From: Providencia heimbachae ATCC 35613
Lineage (GTDB): Bacteria > Pseudomonadota > Gammaproteobacteria > Enterobacterales > Enterobacteriaceae
Assembly: GCF_001655055.1 (NCBI RefSeq)
Contig: NZ_LXEW01000048.1
Location: forward strand, 1-64,000
Reading direction: 5' to 3'
DNA length: 64,000 bases
The notes under the pieces are model-generated. The model was not told the origin of the DNA, ran no database searches, and saw nothing but the letters and a program-made list of their open reading frames with translations. This document shows positions 1 through 7,610 of this stretch, piece by piece. Every line of letters begins with the position of its first letter. Position 1 is the first letter of the stretch. The position numbers and the translations under genes are program-made.

Positions 1-1035
1 AGCGATACACAAGTTAAAACGTTAACTAATGATCTAACAAAGCAAATGGCGCTGCTCAAACAAAAAGAAACTGCATTATCTAAGTTAGACGCAGAGAAAA
101 AAATGATTCAAGAGTCGTTAGCTGCTCAGAAATCTGATAAGCAACTACTGGAGTTAAAAAATACTCAGTTAGCTAAGCAAGCGGAAGAGCAGGAAAAAAT
201 CTTATCTAACCTTAAAAAAGATATTGCAATACAAACGAAAAAACAGTCTGAAGTTGAACAACAATTGGCTGAGGCAAATAAACAAATTAGCGCGTTAAAA
301 CTCAATACGGAGAAGCTGACCGTAGTGAGCACTAATTTTCAGACTCAAGCCTTAGAGCTTGAAAATTTGAAAAAACAGCTGAATGATAAAATTAACGCGG
401 AATCAAAAACGCAAAAAGATCTGGCATTAGCGCAAGATAATTTGAAAAAATTGAAGGCTGAATTAGAGTCTAAGCCCGCTTTGCAGAATGATAATGCACT
501 AAAATCTCAAATTATGGATTTGAATAAAACCATAGCGCGGCTTCAGCAGGAAAATGAAAGCTTAAAATCTAAACCAGCGAGTTCTAATAAAGGTTTAGCC
601 GGCCGAGTTAATCCAAAAGCACCTTCAGCACAAGATTTAAAACAAATTGCTAATGAAAATAGTAAGCGCAATGAAAAAATTATCGAGCAAATTACGCAAC
701 AAAAATACAGTAAGCTTGATAGCAATACCTACTATAAAGTCTTACAAGCGGGCTCACCAATTACAAATGTGAAAAATAAAGATATCACCTTTATTATGAG
801 GGAGCAGTTAACAGATGGTACCGTAACTGTAATGTACACGGATAAAAACCCAGTCACATTACCTTATAATGAATTACCGACACCACTTAATTCATTCATT
901 GAAAAAGCCGGTGAGGGGGGGATGGTTAAAGTCTATATTAAACCAGAAGGTGGTTATGGTGTTCAGGGGATCCCTGGAGAAGTGCCTCCAAACTCAATGT
1001 CTATTATTGATTTGAAAATAATTAAAGCAAAGTAA
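1..1035 (+). CDS. Coiled-coil protein with C-terminal FKBP-like domain (5' end outside window)
   Basis: The reading frame is open from the first base, so the true start is probably upstream; an internal ATG lies at 46. Counted from that ATG, residues 1-175 are almost continuous coiled coil rich in Lys, Gln, Glu and Leu heptads. A short linker with Pro and Ser follows. The last ~130 residues resemble the FkpA/Mip type of FKBP peptidyl-prolyl isomerase: a helical segment, then a beta-rich domain ending in the typical pattern GYGVQGIPGEVPPNSM and a final hydrophobic strand. FKBP enzymes of this type help fold periplasmic proteins. Whether this protein is active, and whether it has a signal peptide, cannot be judged without the missing 5' end. 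A run of seven G lies at 914-920. Family assignment is moderately sure; function is inferred. Confidence 0.7.
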   Translation, partial: SDTQVKTLTNDLTKQMALLKQKETALSKLDAEKKMIQESLAAQKSDKQLLELKNTQLAKQAEEQEKILSNLKKDIAIQTKKQSEVEQQLAEANKQISALKLNTEKLTVVSTNFQTQALELENLKKQLNDKINAESKTQKDLALAQDNLKKLKAELESKPALQNDNALKSQIMDLNKTIARLQQENESLKSKPASSNKGLAGRVNPKAPSAQDLKQIANENSKRNEKIIEQITQQKYSKLDSNTYYKVLQAGSPITNVKNKDITFIMREQLTDGTVTVMYTDKNPVTLPYNELPTPLNSFIEKAGEGGMVKVYIKPEGGYGVQGIPGEVPPNSMSIIDLKIIKAK

Positions 1036-1049
1036 TTTAGATTCGAGTT

Positions 1050-1090
1050 AAAAAGGTCGTTTACTGAAAAGGTAAGCGGCTTTTTTTATA
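1050..1090 (+). terminator. Rho-independent terminator
   Basis: A hairpin with a GTCGTTTAC / GTAAGCGGC stem (including G-T pairs) is followed by a run of seven T. It lies directly after the stop of the FKBP-like gene. Confidence 0.6.
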
Positions 1091-1203
1091 CTTATAAATA
1101 GTGGTACTAGGGTAAACAGGAAGAGGTGAAGCTATTTTGAGTAAATGATTTTAACGCGGGTAAGGATTAAGATAGGATTTGTGGTTTTGCCTTTCTGCCA
1201 GTG

Positions 1204-1217
1204 TATAGAATTCTATA
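1204..1217. other. Perfect 14-bp palindrome
   Basis: TATAGAATTCTATA is a perfect palindrome about 50 bases beyond the 3' end of the AraC-type gene. It could be a protein-binding site or chance; there is no flanking promoter that decides this. Confidence 0.3.
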
Positions 1218-1264
1218 ACTGACAGGGCATGTATTCTATATAAGCGATACAAACGATGTGGGGG

Positions 1265-2086
1265 TTAAGCGGCTACTCGCGATCTACTTGGAGTATAGCC
1301 AAATCGTTTTCGGTAACTCTGAGTAAAGTACGATTGGCTAGAGAAACCTGCTTCCATTGAAACCTCCACTATACTCATTGCGGTATTTATCAGTAATTGA
1401 TGTGCATACATAATTCTTTTTTCACTAATCCATGAACGTGGAGAGGTTGAATAGACTGTATTAAACAATTCTTTAAAGGTTGTTAATCCCATTCCAAATG
1501 TTTTAGCAAATTCACTTAATTTCCATTCTTTTAGATAATTGTGTTCCATAAACGATTGTAAGCGCGCAGCTTGACGATTGCTTAATTGACGCAACTTAGC
1601 AAGTAACAAAGCACCTTGGTCGTTGTATGATAGTAATAACAATAGTTCTGAGATACGCAGTGATACGATAATATCAGGATAATTATTCGTCACGAATGAT
1701 TTTAAACTTTTCTTGATATCATCCATTAAACAGCAAGGTACAAATTTAATTATGTCACCTTGATCTTGTTCTGCACGCTCAATTTCACTCAGTTGAGTAC
1801 CGTGTTGATTAATGAACTCACGTAAAAAATCATCTTCTAATGGTAGCCAATAGAATTCACAGTCAGCAATATTATCCATAATTTTAAATGAGTATGATCC
1901 TTGCTTGTGATAGAGGATATCACCTTCATTTAATATTTCAGTTGCGGCTGGAGTTTCTAGTAGTAAAGAACCCTTTTCAATAATAATGATACCTTTTGAC
2001 GGGAGGTCGAGAATTGAATGAGCGTTGTTTTTATCAATACGAATCTTCTTTATTACTTGGTTATTCAAACTGTTTTCATCTTGCAT
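1265..2086 (-). CDS. AraC/XylS-family transcriptional regulator
   Basis: The product is 273 residues. The N-terminal ~110 residues look like a small cupin-like sensor domain. The C-terminal ~100 residues form the AraC double helix-turn-helix, with the family pattern visible in EVSMEAGFSSQSYFTQSYRK and the ending RFGYTPSRSR. The arrangement and spacing resemble the ExsA/PerA/InvF branch, which often controls virulence or secretion genes, but no such genes are in this window. The start ATG has a good ribosome site (AAGGTGAT, 5 bases upstream). The 900 bases upstream are empty, and the downstream neighbour converges on it. Target genes are unknown. The family call is sure; any role in virulence would be speculation. 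Confidence 0.85.
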   Translation of the reverse strand: MQDENSLNNQVIKKIRIDKNNAHSILDLPSKGIIIIEKGSLLLETPAATEILNEGDILYHKQGSYSFKIMDNIADCEFYWLPLEDDFLREFINQHGTQLSEIERAEQDQGDIIKFVPCCLMDDIKKSLKSFVTNNYPDIIVSLRISELLLLLSYNDQGALLLAKLRQLSNRQAARLQSFMEHNYLKEWKLSEFAKTFGMGLTTFKELFNTVYSTSPRSWISEKRIMYAHQLLINTAMSIVEVSMEAGFSSQSYFTQSYRKRFGYTPSRSRVAA

Positions 2087-2982
2087 ACTATCACCTTAAT
2101 TAACTACACCATTATAAGTAAATTGATTAAATAATACTTAATATCACCTTATTGTTGCCTTTTGGTACAAAACGTCACTATGACTTGATGGTTGAAATTA
2201 TATAAATCGATTACATTTGTGTCATAATTTAATTCAAAGTATTAATAAATGTTTCGAAATATACTTTTTACGTTGTTTTGGTATGTTTGTCGTGGTATTT
2301 CCGATGTTTTTAATGATTGCTTTTTTATAAAAAACCAAGTTCATCGATGTTTTGTGGTGTAATGAACTGGTTGTGTGTTTTTTTTTGGGTTTTAATATTT
2401 TAATAAAATTTACTTAAAATTAAGTTATTTTAATATTTCTAAGATAAGTCATCATTTTTGGTGAGTTAGGTACATTTATAGCTATGAAAATTATTGTTAA
2501 TAAATTCGTTAAAAACACATATTATAAATATTATTTATGTATAAAGTGTTTAATAACGTCATCAATTTAAATTATTAATCTTATGGATTTATTTTATTGG
2601 TCAATTGGTGCAAAATTAGTGATAAATTGAGATGTAAATCTCATTTTTTAAACTATCAATAAAAATTATAGGTTTTGTAAATAAAATAAACATGGATTTT
2701 GGTAATTAGTTATATTGAGTTATTATTTTTTAGATATGTATAGATCCACAGGCTTAACCGTAACCTTATTGGCTTTTAGTCAAGAAAGGTTGGTTGGGCG
2801 CTAACTTTAGATCGATATTAGAAATTTTATAAATCAACAAGTTATCTGCTCAATATTAATAAGCCTATAATTGAGCATATAAACGAAGCCATGTTAAAGA
2901 ACCTTAACAATGCTAATAGTGAGGTAATTGATATCTTGTATCGTCAGGGCTTGATTTTAAAAATATAATTATTTGTATTGAT
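2087..2982. other. Long AT-rich intergenic region
   Basis: About 900 bases between the divergent-side promoter of the AraC-type regulator and the 3' end of ygbA. Most of it is very AT-rich with no convincing gene. From 2822 to 2970 there is a 49-codon open stretch on the plus strand, KFYKSTSYLL to RQGLILKI, with an internal ATG at 2891. A second short open stretch before it ends at 2802. These could be scraps of a decayed gene, but I do not recognise the family. Confidence 0.4.
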
Positions 2983-3348
2983 TTAGGGTGAGTCTTCAGT
3001 GCTAGGTATTTTCTTCCTAACTCTTGGTGGGAGTTCAGGTACCGGTTTTCTATCATCAAGTAAGTGGCGGATCGCGAGGATAGGATGGTGAATAAGCATT
3101 TTTGGGCCAGCCCAGCGCATGATAACCTTCATTTGCTCGCGCATCTTAGGTTGGTAACAATGAATTGGACATTGCTTACACGCGGGTTTCTGCTCGCCAT
3201 AACGGCATTTCTCTAGTCGGTTAATGGCATAAGAATAGAGCTTTTGGTAATGATCGGGATTATCTATAGGTGCAGGATAGGCTTTTTCATAGATTTTTAT
3301 CATTTTTTCGATAGTGATTATTTCTCGATGAATGCGTTTACCCGTCAT
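2983..3348 (-). CDS. ygbA: YgbA-family protein (nitric-oxide-stimulated)
   Basis: The product is 121 residues and matches the YgbA_NO family, small cytoplasmic proteins whose genes are induced by nitric oxide in enterobacteria. The visible core is a cysteine cluster, C48 and the CKQCPIHC motif around residues 57-64, followed by YQPKMREQMKVIMRW. The cysteine pattern suggests metal or iron-sulfur binding. The biochemical role is not established. A 23-bp palindrome in the upstream region fits an NsrR operator, which agrees with the family's known regulation. The gene stands alone. The family call is confident. Confidence 0.85.
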   Translation of the reverse strand: MTGKRIHREIITIEKMIKIYEKAYPAPIDNPDHYQKLYSYAINRLEKCRYGEQKPACKQCPIHCYQPKMREQMKVIMRWAGPKMLIHHPILAIRHLLDDRKPVPELPPRVRKKIPSTEDSP

Positions 3349-3371
3349 ACCTAGCCTTAATAAAGTAGCAA

Positions 3372-3394
3372 AACATATATTTAATATATATGTT
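3372..3394 (-). promoter_or_regulatory. NsrR-like operator upstream of ygbA
   Basis: A perfect inverted repeat, AACATATAT-TTAAT-ATATATGTT, lies 24 bases upstream of the ygbA start. Its 23-bp length and the AAnATnnATTT half-site layout match the known NsrR operator design in gamma-proteobacteria. The inner bases are A/T where the consensus has G/C. NsrR control of ygbA is known in E. coli; binding here is inferred. Confidence 0.5.
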
Positions 3395-3604
3395 TATTAA
3401 AACAATAGAAAGAGTGTGTTTATTCAAAAAGAGATATAAAACGTAAAATGGCATAAGAAAATACTTATGCCATGCTGAAAATTGGTCTAAATGTGCCTAA
3501 AATGAAAAAAATTAGATTTACAAGTACCTATAGAAGCACTAAGAGAGTGTGTAAAACAGTTGATAACATGCCTTGTATAGGTTGAAGCTTAGCTTGAATA
3601 ATGG

Positions 3605-3817
3605 CTATTTACTCGCTTGCATTATTTTTTGCATTTCATCTTTTATATGCAGTTTTTCTTTTTTAAGCTTTGCAACATGTTCGTTATACCCAGCCCCAGA
3701 TGGGCCTTCAAGCTTGCTAATTTCTTTATCTAACTGGTGGTGTTTTTCATATAGGGTTTGAAAACGGGGGTTTGTGGACATTAATTGTGAAACTAAATCT
3801 TGATCTGTAGATAACAT
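3605..3817 (-). CDS. ydcH: YdcH-family (DUF465) small helical protein
   Basis: The product is 70 residues, the usual size of YdcH/DUF465 proteins: a short all-helical, probably coiled-coil protein of unknown function found across Proteobacteria. The sequence has the family's FQTLYEKHHQLDKEI segment and a Lys/Glu-rich C-terminal helix (LKKEKLHIKDEM). A very strong ribosome site, AGGAGGT, precedes the ATG. It stands alone and no function can be read from its neighbours. Confidence 0.85.
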   Translation of the reverse strand: MLSTDQDLVSQLMSTNPRFQTLYEKHHQLDKEISKLEGPSGAGYNEHVAKLKKEKLHIKDEMQKIMQASK

Positions 3818-4084
3818 ACTACCTCCTCAGAATGTATTAAGCCTCAAAAACAGTATAACCACTGGAGACTCTAGATGCATTAAAATGGCGGGTAATTTAC
3901 ATAATTTTTATCAGATTTATGATCCTTATACTAAAATTAAGTATGATGCTGAAGTCTGAGGCTTAAAATCTATATTTTTGTAATTAAGAATCATCTGCAG
4001 TGAAAGTTATCGTGTAAATGACTTACTATGATATTAATAACCCGTGTTTTAATTGGATTTTTTTGAGTGATATAGGAATTTATA

Positions 4085-4561
4085 ATGAAAAAAGCGATTT
4101 TATCTGTAATGGCTGCAGTATTAGTTTCATCATGCGCAGTAGCAACGGAAGGATTGGAAAAGATCGCACCCTATCCAAAAGCTGAAGAGGGTATGACTCG
4201 CCATGTAATTCAGTTGGCTAATCAACAAAATGAAAATGATTTTATGATTGAGCTTGTTATTGGCAAAACGATGAAAGCGGATTGTAACCGTCAATGGTTT
4301 ATGGGCGATCTTGAGGCTAAAACCTTGGAAGGTTGGGGATACGATTTCTATAAATTAGAAGAGGTCAAAGGTCCTGCATCAACGATGATGGCTTGTTCAG
4401 AACCAGCTAAAGAGCGTTTTATCTCGACGCAATTAGGGGATGATGCTTTTATTCGTTACAACAGTAAGTTACCAATTGTTGTCTATACACCATCTGATAT
4501 GGAAGTTAAATATCGTGTTTGGTCAACAAACGATAAGCTGGCTGATTCAATCAAAAAATAA
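4085..4561 (+). CDS. eco: Ecotin, serine protease inhibitor
   Basis: The product is 158 residues and closely follows E. coli ecotin. Ecotin is a secreted homodimeric inhibitor that blocks trypsin-like, chymotrypsin-like and elastase-like proteases, and protects bacteria from host enzymes such as neutrophil elastase. Conserved blocks are LEKIAPYPKAEEGM, KTLEGWGYDFY, the reactive loop STMMACSEP with Met at P1, and the ending YNSKLPIVVYTPSDMEVKYRVW. The two disulfide cysteines (in KADCNRQW and MMACSEP) are present. The N-terminus is a signal peptide. Unusually, it contains VSSC, a lipobox-like sequence, so the mature protein could be lipidated rather than cut later before TEGL. The identity is very sure. 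Confidence 0.95.
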   Translation: MKKAILSVMAAVLVSSCAVATEGLEKIAPYPKAEEGMTRHVIQLANQQNENDFMIELVIGKTMKADCNRQWFMGDLEAKTLEGWGYDFYKLEEVKGPASTMMACSEPAKERFISTQLGDDAFIRYNSKLPIVVYTPSDMEVKYRVWSTNDKLADSIKK

Positions 4562-4588
4562 CTTTCTCTAGCGAGAATATTTAACAAT

Positions 4589-4627
4589 AAAAATGCCGCA
4601 ATATTATTTTTGAATTGCGGCATTTTT
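4589..4627 (+). terminator. Terminator after eco
   Basis: A 14-bp perfect stem, AAAAATGCCGCAAT with ATTGCGGCATTTTT, ends in a T run. It works in principle on both strands and separates eco from the convergent stress protein gene. Confidence 0.85.
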
Positions 4628-4673
4628 ATTTGTATAAGTTGGCTTATATCGATATAAATTGAAACAGCAAGTT

Positions 4674-5111
4674 TTATCGAATAACAAATACTGAGGTTTT
4701 TGCGTGTCGGACAATCGCGGATGCAGTTGAGCCAAGAAGATAAGTTGAGGTACTTGGGTGATGTGAACCCACAACAATTAAATCAGCATCAATTTCTTGG
4801 GAATAACTTAATATCTCATCTTTAGCTGAACCAATACTTACTTTGCAGCTAATCCTATCATCCGCTATTTTTACATCCTTAATCACTTCTTCTAAGGCTC
4901 TCATTGCTAGAATTGAGCGTTCAGCAGAGTCTTTATTGCTTTCTGGTAACGCCGCTATTTCGATGCCAAAGAATAACTCCATACTTGGAATAACGGATAT
5001 AAAGTGAATTTCTGAAGTACTGAGTTTTGCTATCTCTTCGACATGTTTGAGGATAACGAGGTTTAATTCATCTTCTAATAAATCAATAGGAACTAATATT
5101 TTTTTATACAT
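4674..5111 (-). CDS. Universal stress protein, UspA family
   Basis: The product is 145 residues from the ATG at 5111. I chose this start because UspA proteins begin with MYKKILVPID; a longer upstream reading adds 33 residues that the family lacks. A GAGG ribosome site lies 5 bases before it. The C-terminal nucleotide-binding pattern is visible as DLIVVGSHHPSTSTYLLGSTAS, shortened here to its key parts GSHH and GSTAS. This G-x2-G-x9-GS type of motif is found in ATP-binding members such as UspG/UspF. These proteins help survival under starvation and other stress, by mechanisms still not clear. It stands alone, convergent with eco. Confidence 0.88.
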   Translation of the reverse strand: MYKKILVPIDLLEDELNLVILKHVEEIAKLSTSEIHFISVIPSMELFFGIEIAALPESNKDSAERSILAMRALEEVIKDVKIADDRISCKVSIGSAKDEILSYSQEIDADLIVVGSHHPSTSTYLLGSTASAIVRHAKTSVFVIR

Positions 5112-5422
5112 AGCAGCCTCATTCATATGTGATTGATATTTATTATAGCTAGTAACTATTAATATACTATAAGTTATATTGGCTTCAATGGGGTATGAAT
5201 GAATTAGCATTTATTGTTGTTTTTATAATGGTATAGTTAATTTAATCATATTAAGAGTAATGTTAAAAAGGGTAATTATTCTCAATCAAACTAATAATTT
5301 ACAAATTATTATAAGACATTTAACAATGAATATGTCAAAGTGAATACTATTTGATTAACCTATTGATTTAAAAGCGTATGTTAAATGATAATTATTTTGT
5401 TTTTCATTAAAGAAAGCGGATT
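5112..5422. promoter_or_regulatory. Intergenic region with two Fur-like boxes before the CDF gene
   Basis: Two Fur-like sequences precede the metal exporter gene. One is at 5384-5396 (AATGATAATTATT, 12 of 13 bases of the Fur core). The other is at about 5270-5286, read on the minus strand as GATTGAGAATAATTACC. The first lies only 27 bases before the start codon. Fur normally represses genes when iron is plentiful. Binding is inferred from sequence likeness only. Confidence 0.4.
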
Positions 5423-6352
5423 ATGAATAAAAATAACCTCCCTAATCAAGGGCATCATGAATTTGAATTGCAGCAAGAAAAATTTGAGGCAGCGAAAAAA
5501 AGTACGCTGATTAGCGTCGCAGTAAATACGGTTTTATCCATTTGGCAAATAATCGTTGGTATTTTCTCGCACTCATCAGGGTTAATTGCTGATGGTATTC
5601 ATACCTTATCTGATTTAATTGCTGATTTTGTTGTACTTATTGCTAATAAAAAAAGTCATAAAAAACCAGATGAAGATCATCCTTATGGCCATTTTCGTTA
5701 TGAAAATGGGGCATCCTTAATTTTAGGGATTATTTTATTAATTGTTGGAGTGGGGATGGTGTGGTCTGCTATCCAAAAAATGTTACATCCTGAACTTATT
5801 CAGGAAGTTCATACTATCGCCTTAGTGGCAGCGCTCACGGCTCTAGTCGCCAAGGAAGGGTTGTTTCGTTATATGCTCCATGTAGCGAATAAAGTGAACT
5901 CAAGTATGTTGGTAGCCAATGCTTGGCATGCTCGCTCTGATGCGGCATCTTCTTTGGTTGTTGCCATTGGTATTATTGGAAGTCTATGCGGATTTCGTAT
6001 TTTTGACCCGATAGCGGCATTAATCGTAGGTACTTTTGTTTTCAGGATGGGGTATAAGTTTACTTATCAGTCTATGCAAGATTTGATGGATAAAGGGGCG
6101 GATGAAGAAACCTTACAAGAAATTCGAGTTGTGCTTGATAGTATCAAAGAGATATCAGGTTATCATGATTTAAAAACGCGAAAATCGGGTGATTTTTATC
6201 TTGTTGATGTTCATTTAGAGTTAATAGGGAGTATGACTATTTTTGAAGGACATGATATCGCTGTTAATGTGCGTAAAAAATTGATGGAAAACCCTCAAAT
6301 TCTTAATGTGATGACTCACTTAGATCCTTATGACAAAGATTGTCTTCATTAA
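5423..6352 (+). CDS. Cation diffusion facilitator (CDF) metal exporter
   Basis: The product is 309 residues, typical of FieF/ZitB-type inner membrane exporters. These exchange Zn2+, Fe2+, Mn2+ or Cd2+ against protons. There are about six membrane segments in residues 27-215, then a C-terminal cytoplasmic metal-sensing domain. The transport-site motifs are ADGIHTLSDLIAD in the second helix and HARSDAASS in the fifth. Both give an HxxxD pair, the pattern usual in zinc-preferring members. The N-terminus has extra His and the loop after helix 2 contains DEDHPYGHFRYENG, a family hallmark. The metal cannot be fixed from sequence, and FieF and ZitB symbols would be guesses. Fur-like boxes upstream hint at a link with iron. 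Confidence 0.9.
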   Translation: MNKNNLPNQGHHEFELQQEKFEAAKKSTLISVAVNTVLSIWQIIVGIFSHSSGLIADGIHTLSDLIADFVVLIANKKSHKKPDEDHPYGHFRYENGASLILGIILLIVGVGMVWSAIQKMLHPELIQEVHTIALVAALTALVAKEGLFRYMLHVANKVNSSMLVANAWHARSDAASSLVVAIGIIGSLCGFRIFDPIAALIVGTFVFRMGYKFTYQSMQDLMDKGADEETLQEIRVVLDSIKEISGYHDLKTRKSGDFYLVDVHLELIGSMTIFEGHDIAVNVRKKLMENPQILNVMTHLDPYDKDCLH

Positions 6353-6448
6353 AACCAATCGCTAAATTGATTAACCTAAATATTAAGTAGGGAAGCCTAA
6401 ACTCGTGATAGTTTAGGTTTCCCTATTTACGCATCCCCCTTTTTAATT

Positions 6449-6470
6449 TTAGTGTAAACGTTTACACTAA
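6449..6470 (+). promoter_or_regulatory. GalR/GalS operator before galE
   Basis: The core GTGTAAACGTTTACAC is a perfect palindrome (22 bp counting the flanks) and matches the GalR consensus GTGNAANCGNTTNCAC completely. Its centre is about 61 bases before the predicted transcription start, the same place as the external operator OE of E. coli gal. Confidence 0.88.
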
Positions 6471-6521
6471 GGCGAGTTTGATCACAGAACTATGCCTTAA
6501 GTCATTGCTATACTTCCTGTC
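6471..6521 (+). promoter_or_regulatory. gal promoter with extended -10 and possible CRP site
   Basis: TGCTATACT at 6506-6514 is an extended -10 element; there is no good -35. A sequence with half-sites GGCGA and TCACA at 6471-6486 is a weak CRP site. Its centre is near -42 relative to a start at about 6521, the class II position used at E. coli galP1. The CRP call rests mainly on position. Confidence 0.5.
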
Positions 6522-6570
6522 ATGATGATGAGTAACGGGAAAACGGGCTTAAAATAATTTAGGGGTGAAT

Positions 6571-7596
6571 ATGCGAAATGTTGAAGTGCTAGTCACAGGC
6601 GGACTTGGCTATATAGGCAGTCATACTTGCGTTCAAATGATAGCGGCAGGAATATCCCCCGTTATTCTGGATAATCTTTGTAATTCAAAGATGGAAGTAT
6701 TGAATCGTATTGAAAAATTGGCTGGCTATCGCCCCACTTTTTATCATGGTGATGTTCGCGATGAGCAATGTTTAGCGACTATTTTTTCCGCACATCAAAT
6801 TCAATCTGTTATTCACTTTGCAGGTTTGAAAGCGGTAGGGGAATCAGTTGAAAAACCAATTGAATATTATGATGTTAATGTCAACGGCACGCTTGTTTTA
6901 GTTCGATGTATGCAACAAGCAGGTGTAAAAAGCCTTATTTTTAGTTCTTCGGCGACGGTTTATGGTGAACCAGCAACCTTGCCTATCACTGAAGAATTTC
7001 CAACAGGGAATACTCAAAGCCCTTATGGAACCAGTAAATACATGGTTGAGCGTTGTTTATCAGACCTCTACCTAGCCGATAATTCATGGTCAATTTCATT
7101 ACTACGCTATTTTAACCCTGTAGGGGCTCATTCGTCAGGCCTGATGGGTGAAGATCCCCAAGGTATTCCTAATAACCTGACCCCATACATTGCACAGGTT
7201 GCAGTAGGGCGGCGAGCAAAATTGGCGATATATGGAAACGATTACCCTACGATTGATGGAACCGGGGTACGTGATTATATCCATGTAATGGACTTGGCAG
7301 ATGGCCATGTGCTCGCGCTTAATGTTGTTGGATTGCGCGCCGGGCTTCATGTCTATAATTTAGGCACAGGCAATGGAAGCAGTGTCTTACAAGTCCTTCA
7401 AGCATTTGAAAAAGCAACGAGTAAGCCAATTCCTTATGTATTTGAACCACGCCGGGCTGGCGATATCGCAGAGTATTGGTCAAGCCCTGAAAAAGCGGCT
7501 TCTGAGTTAGGATGGCGAGCGACTCGTTCAATAGAGGATATGGCCGTAGATACGTGGCGTTGGCAATTAAATAACCCAAATGGATATGAAAACTAA
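6571..7596 (+). CDS. galE: UDP-glucose 4-epimerase
   Basis: GalE interconverts UDP-galactose and UDP-glucose with tightly bound NAD+, the last step of the Leloir pathway. It also supplies UDP-galactose for surface sugars. The product is 341 residues (E. coli 338). The Rossmann motif TGGLGYIGSH (residues 9-18), the SSSATVYGEP segment with the catalytic Ser, and YGTSK with Tyr152 and Lys156 are all present. I chose the ATG at 6571 because AGGGG sits 5 bases upstream; a GTG at 6565 overlaps that ribosome site. It is the first gene of galE-galT-galK-galM, with galT starting 14 bases after its stop. GalR control is expected from the operator upstream. Confidence 0.96.
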   Translation: MRNVEVLVTGGLGYIGSHTCVQMIAAGISPVILDNLCNSKMEVLNRIEKLAGYRPTFYHGDVRDEQCLATIFSAHQIQSVIHFAGLKAVGESVEKPIEYYDVNVNGTLVLVRCMQQAGVKSLIFSSSATVYGEPATLPITEEFPTGNTQSPYGTSKYMVERCLSDLYLADNSWSISLLRYFNPVGAHSSGLMGEDPQGIPNNLTPYIAQVAVGRRAKLAIYGNDYPTIDGTGVRDYIHVMDLADGHVLALNVVGLRAGLHVYNLGTGNGSSVLQVLQAFEKATSKPIPYVFEPRRAGDIAEYWSSPEKAASELGWRATRSIEDMAVDTWRWQLNNPNGYEN

Positions 7597-7610
7597 AGGA
7601 ACTAAATGAC

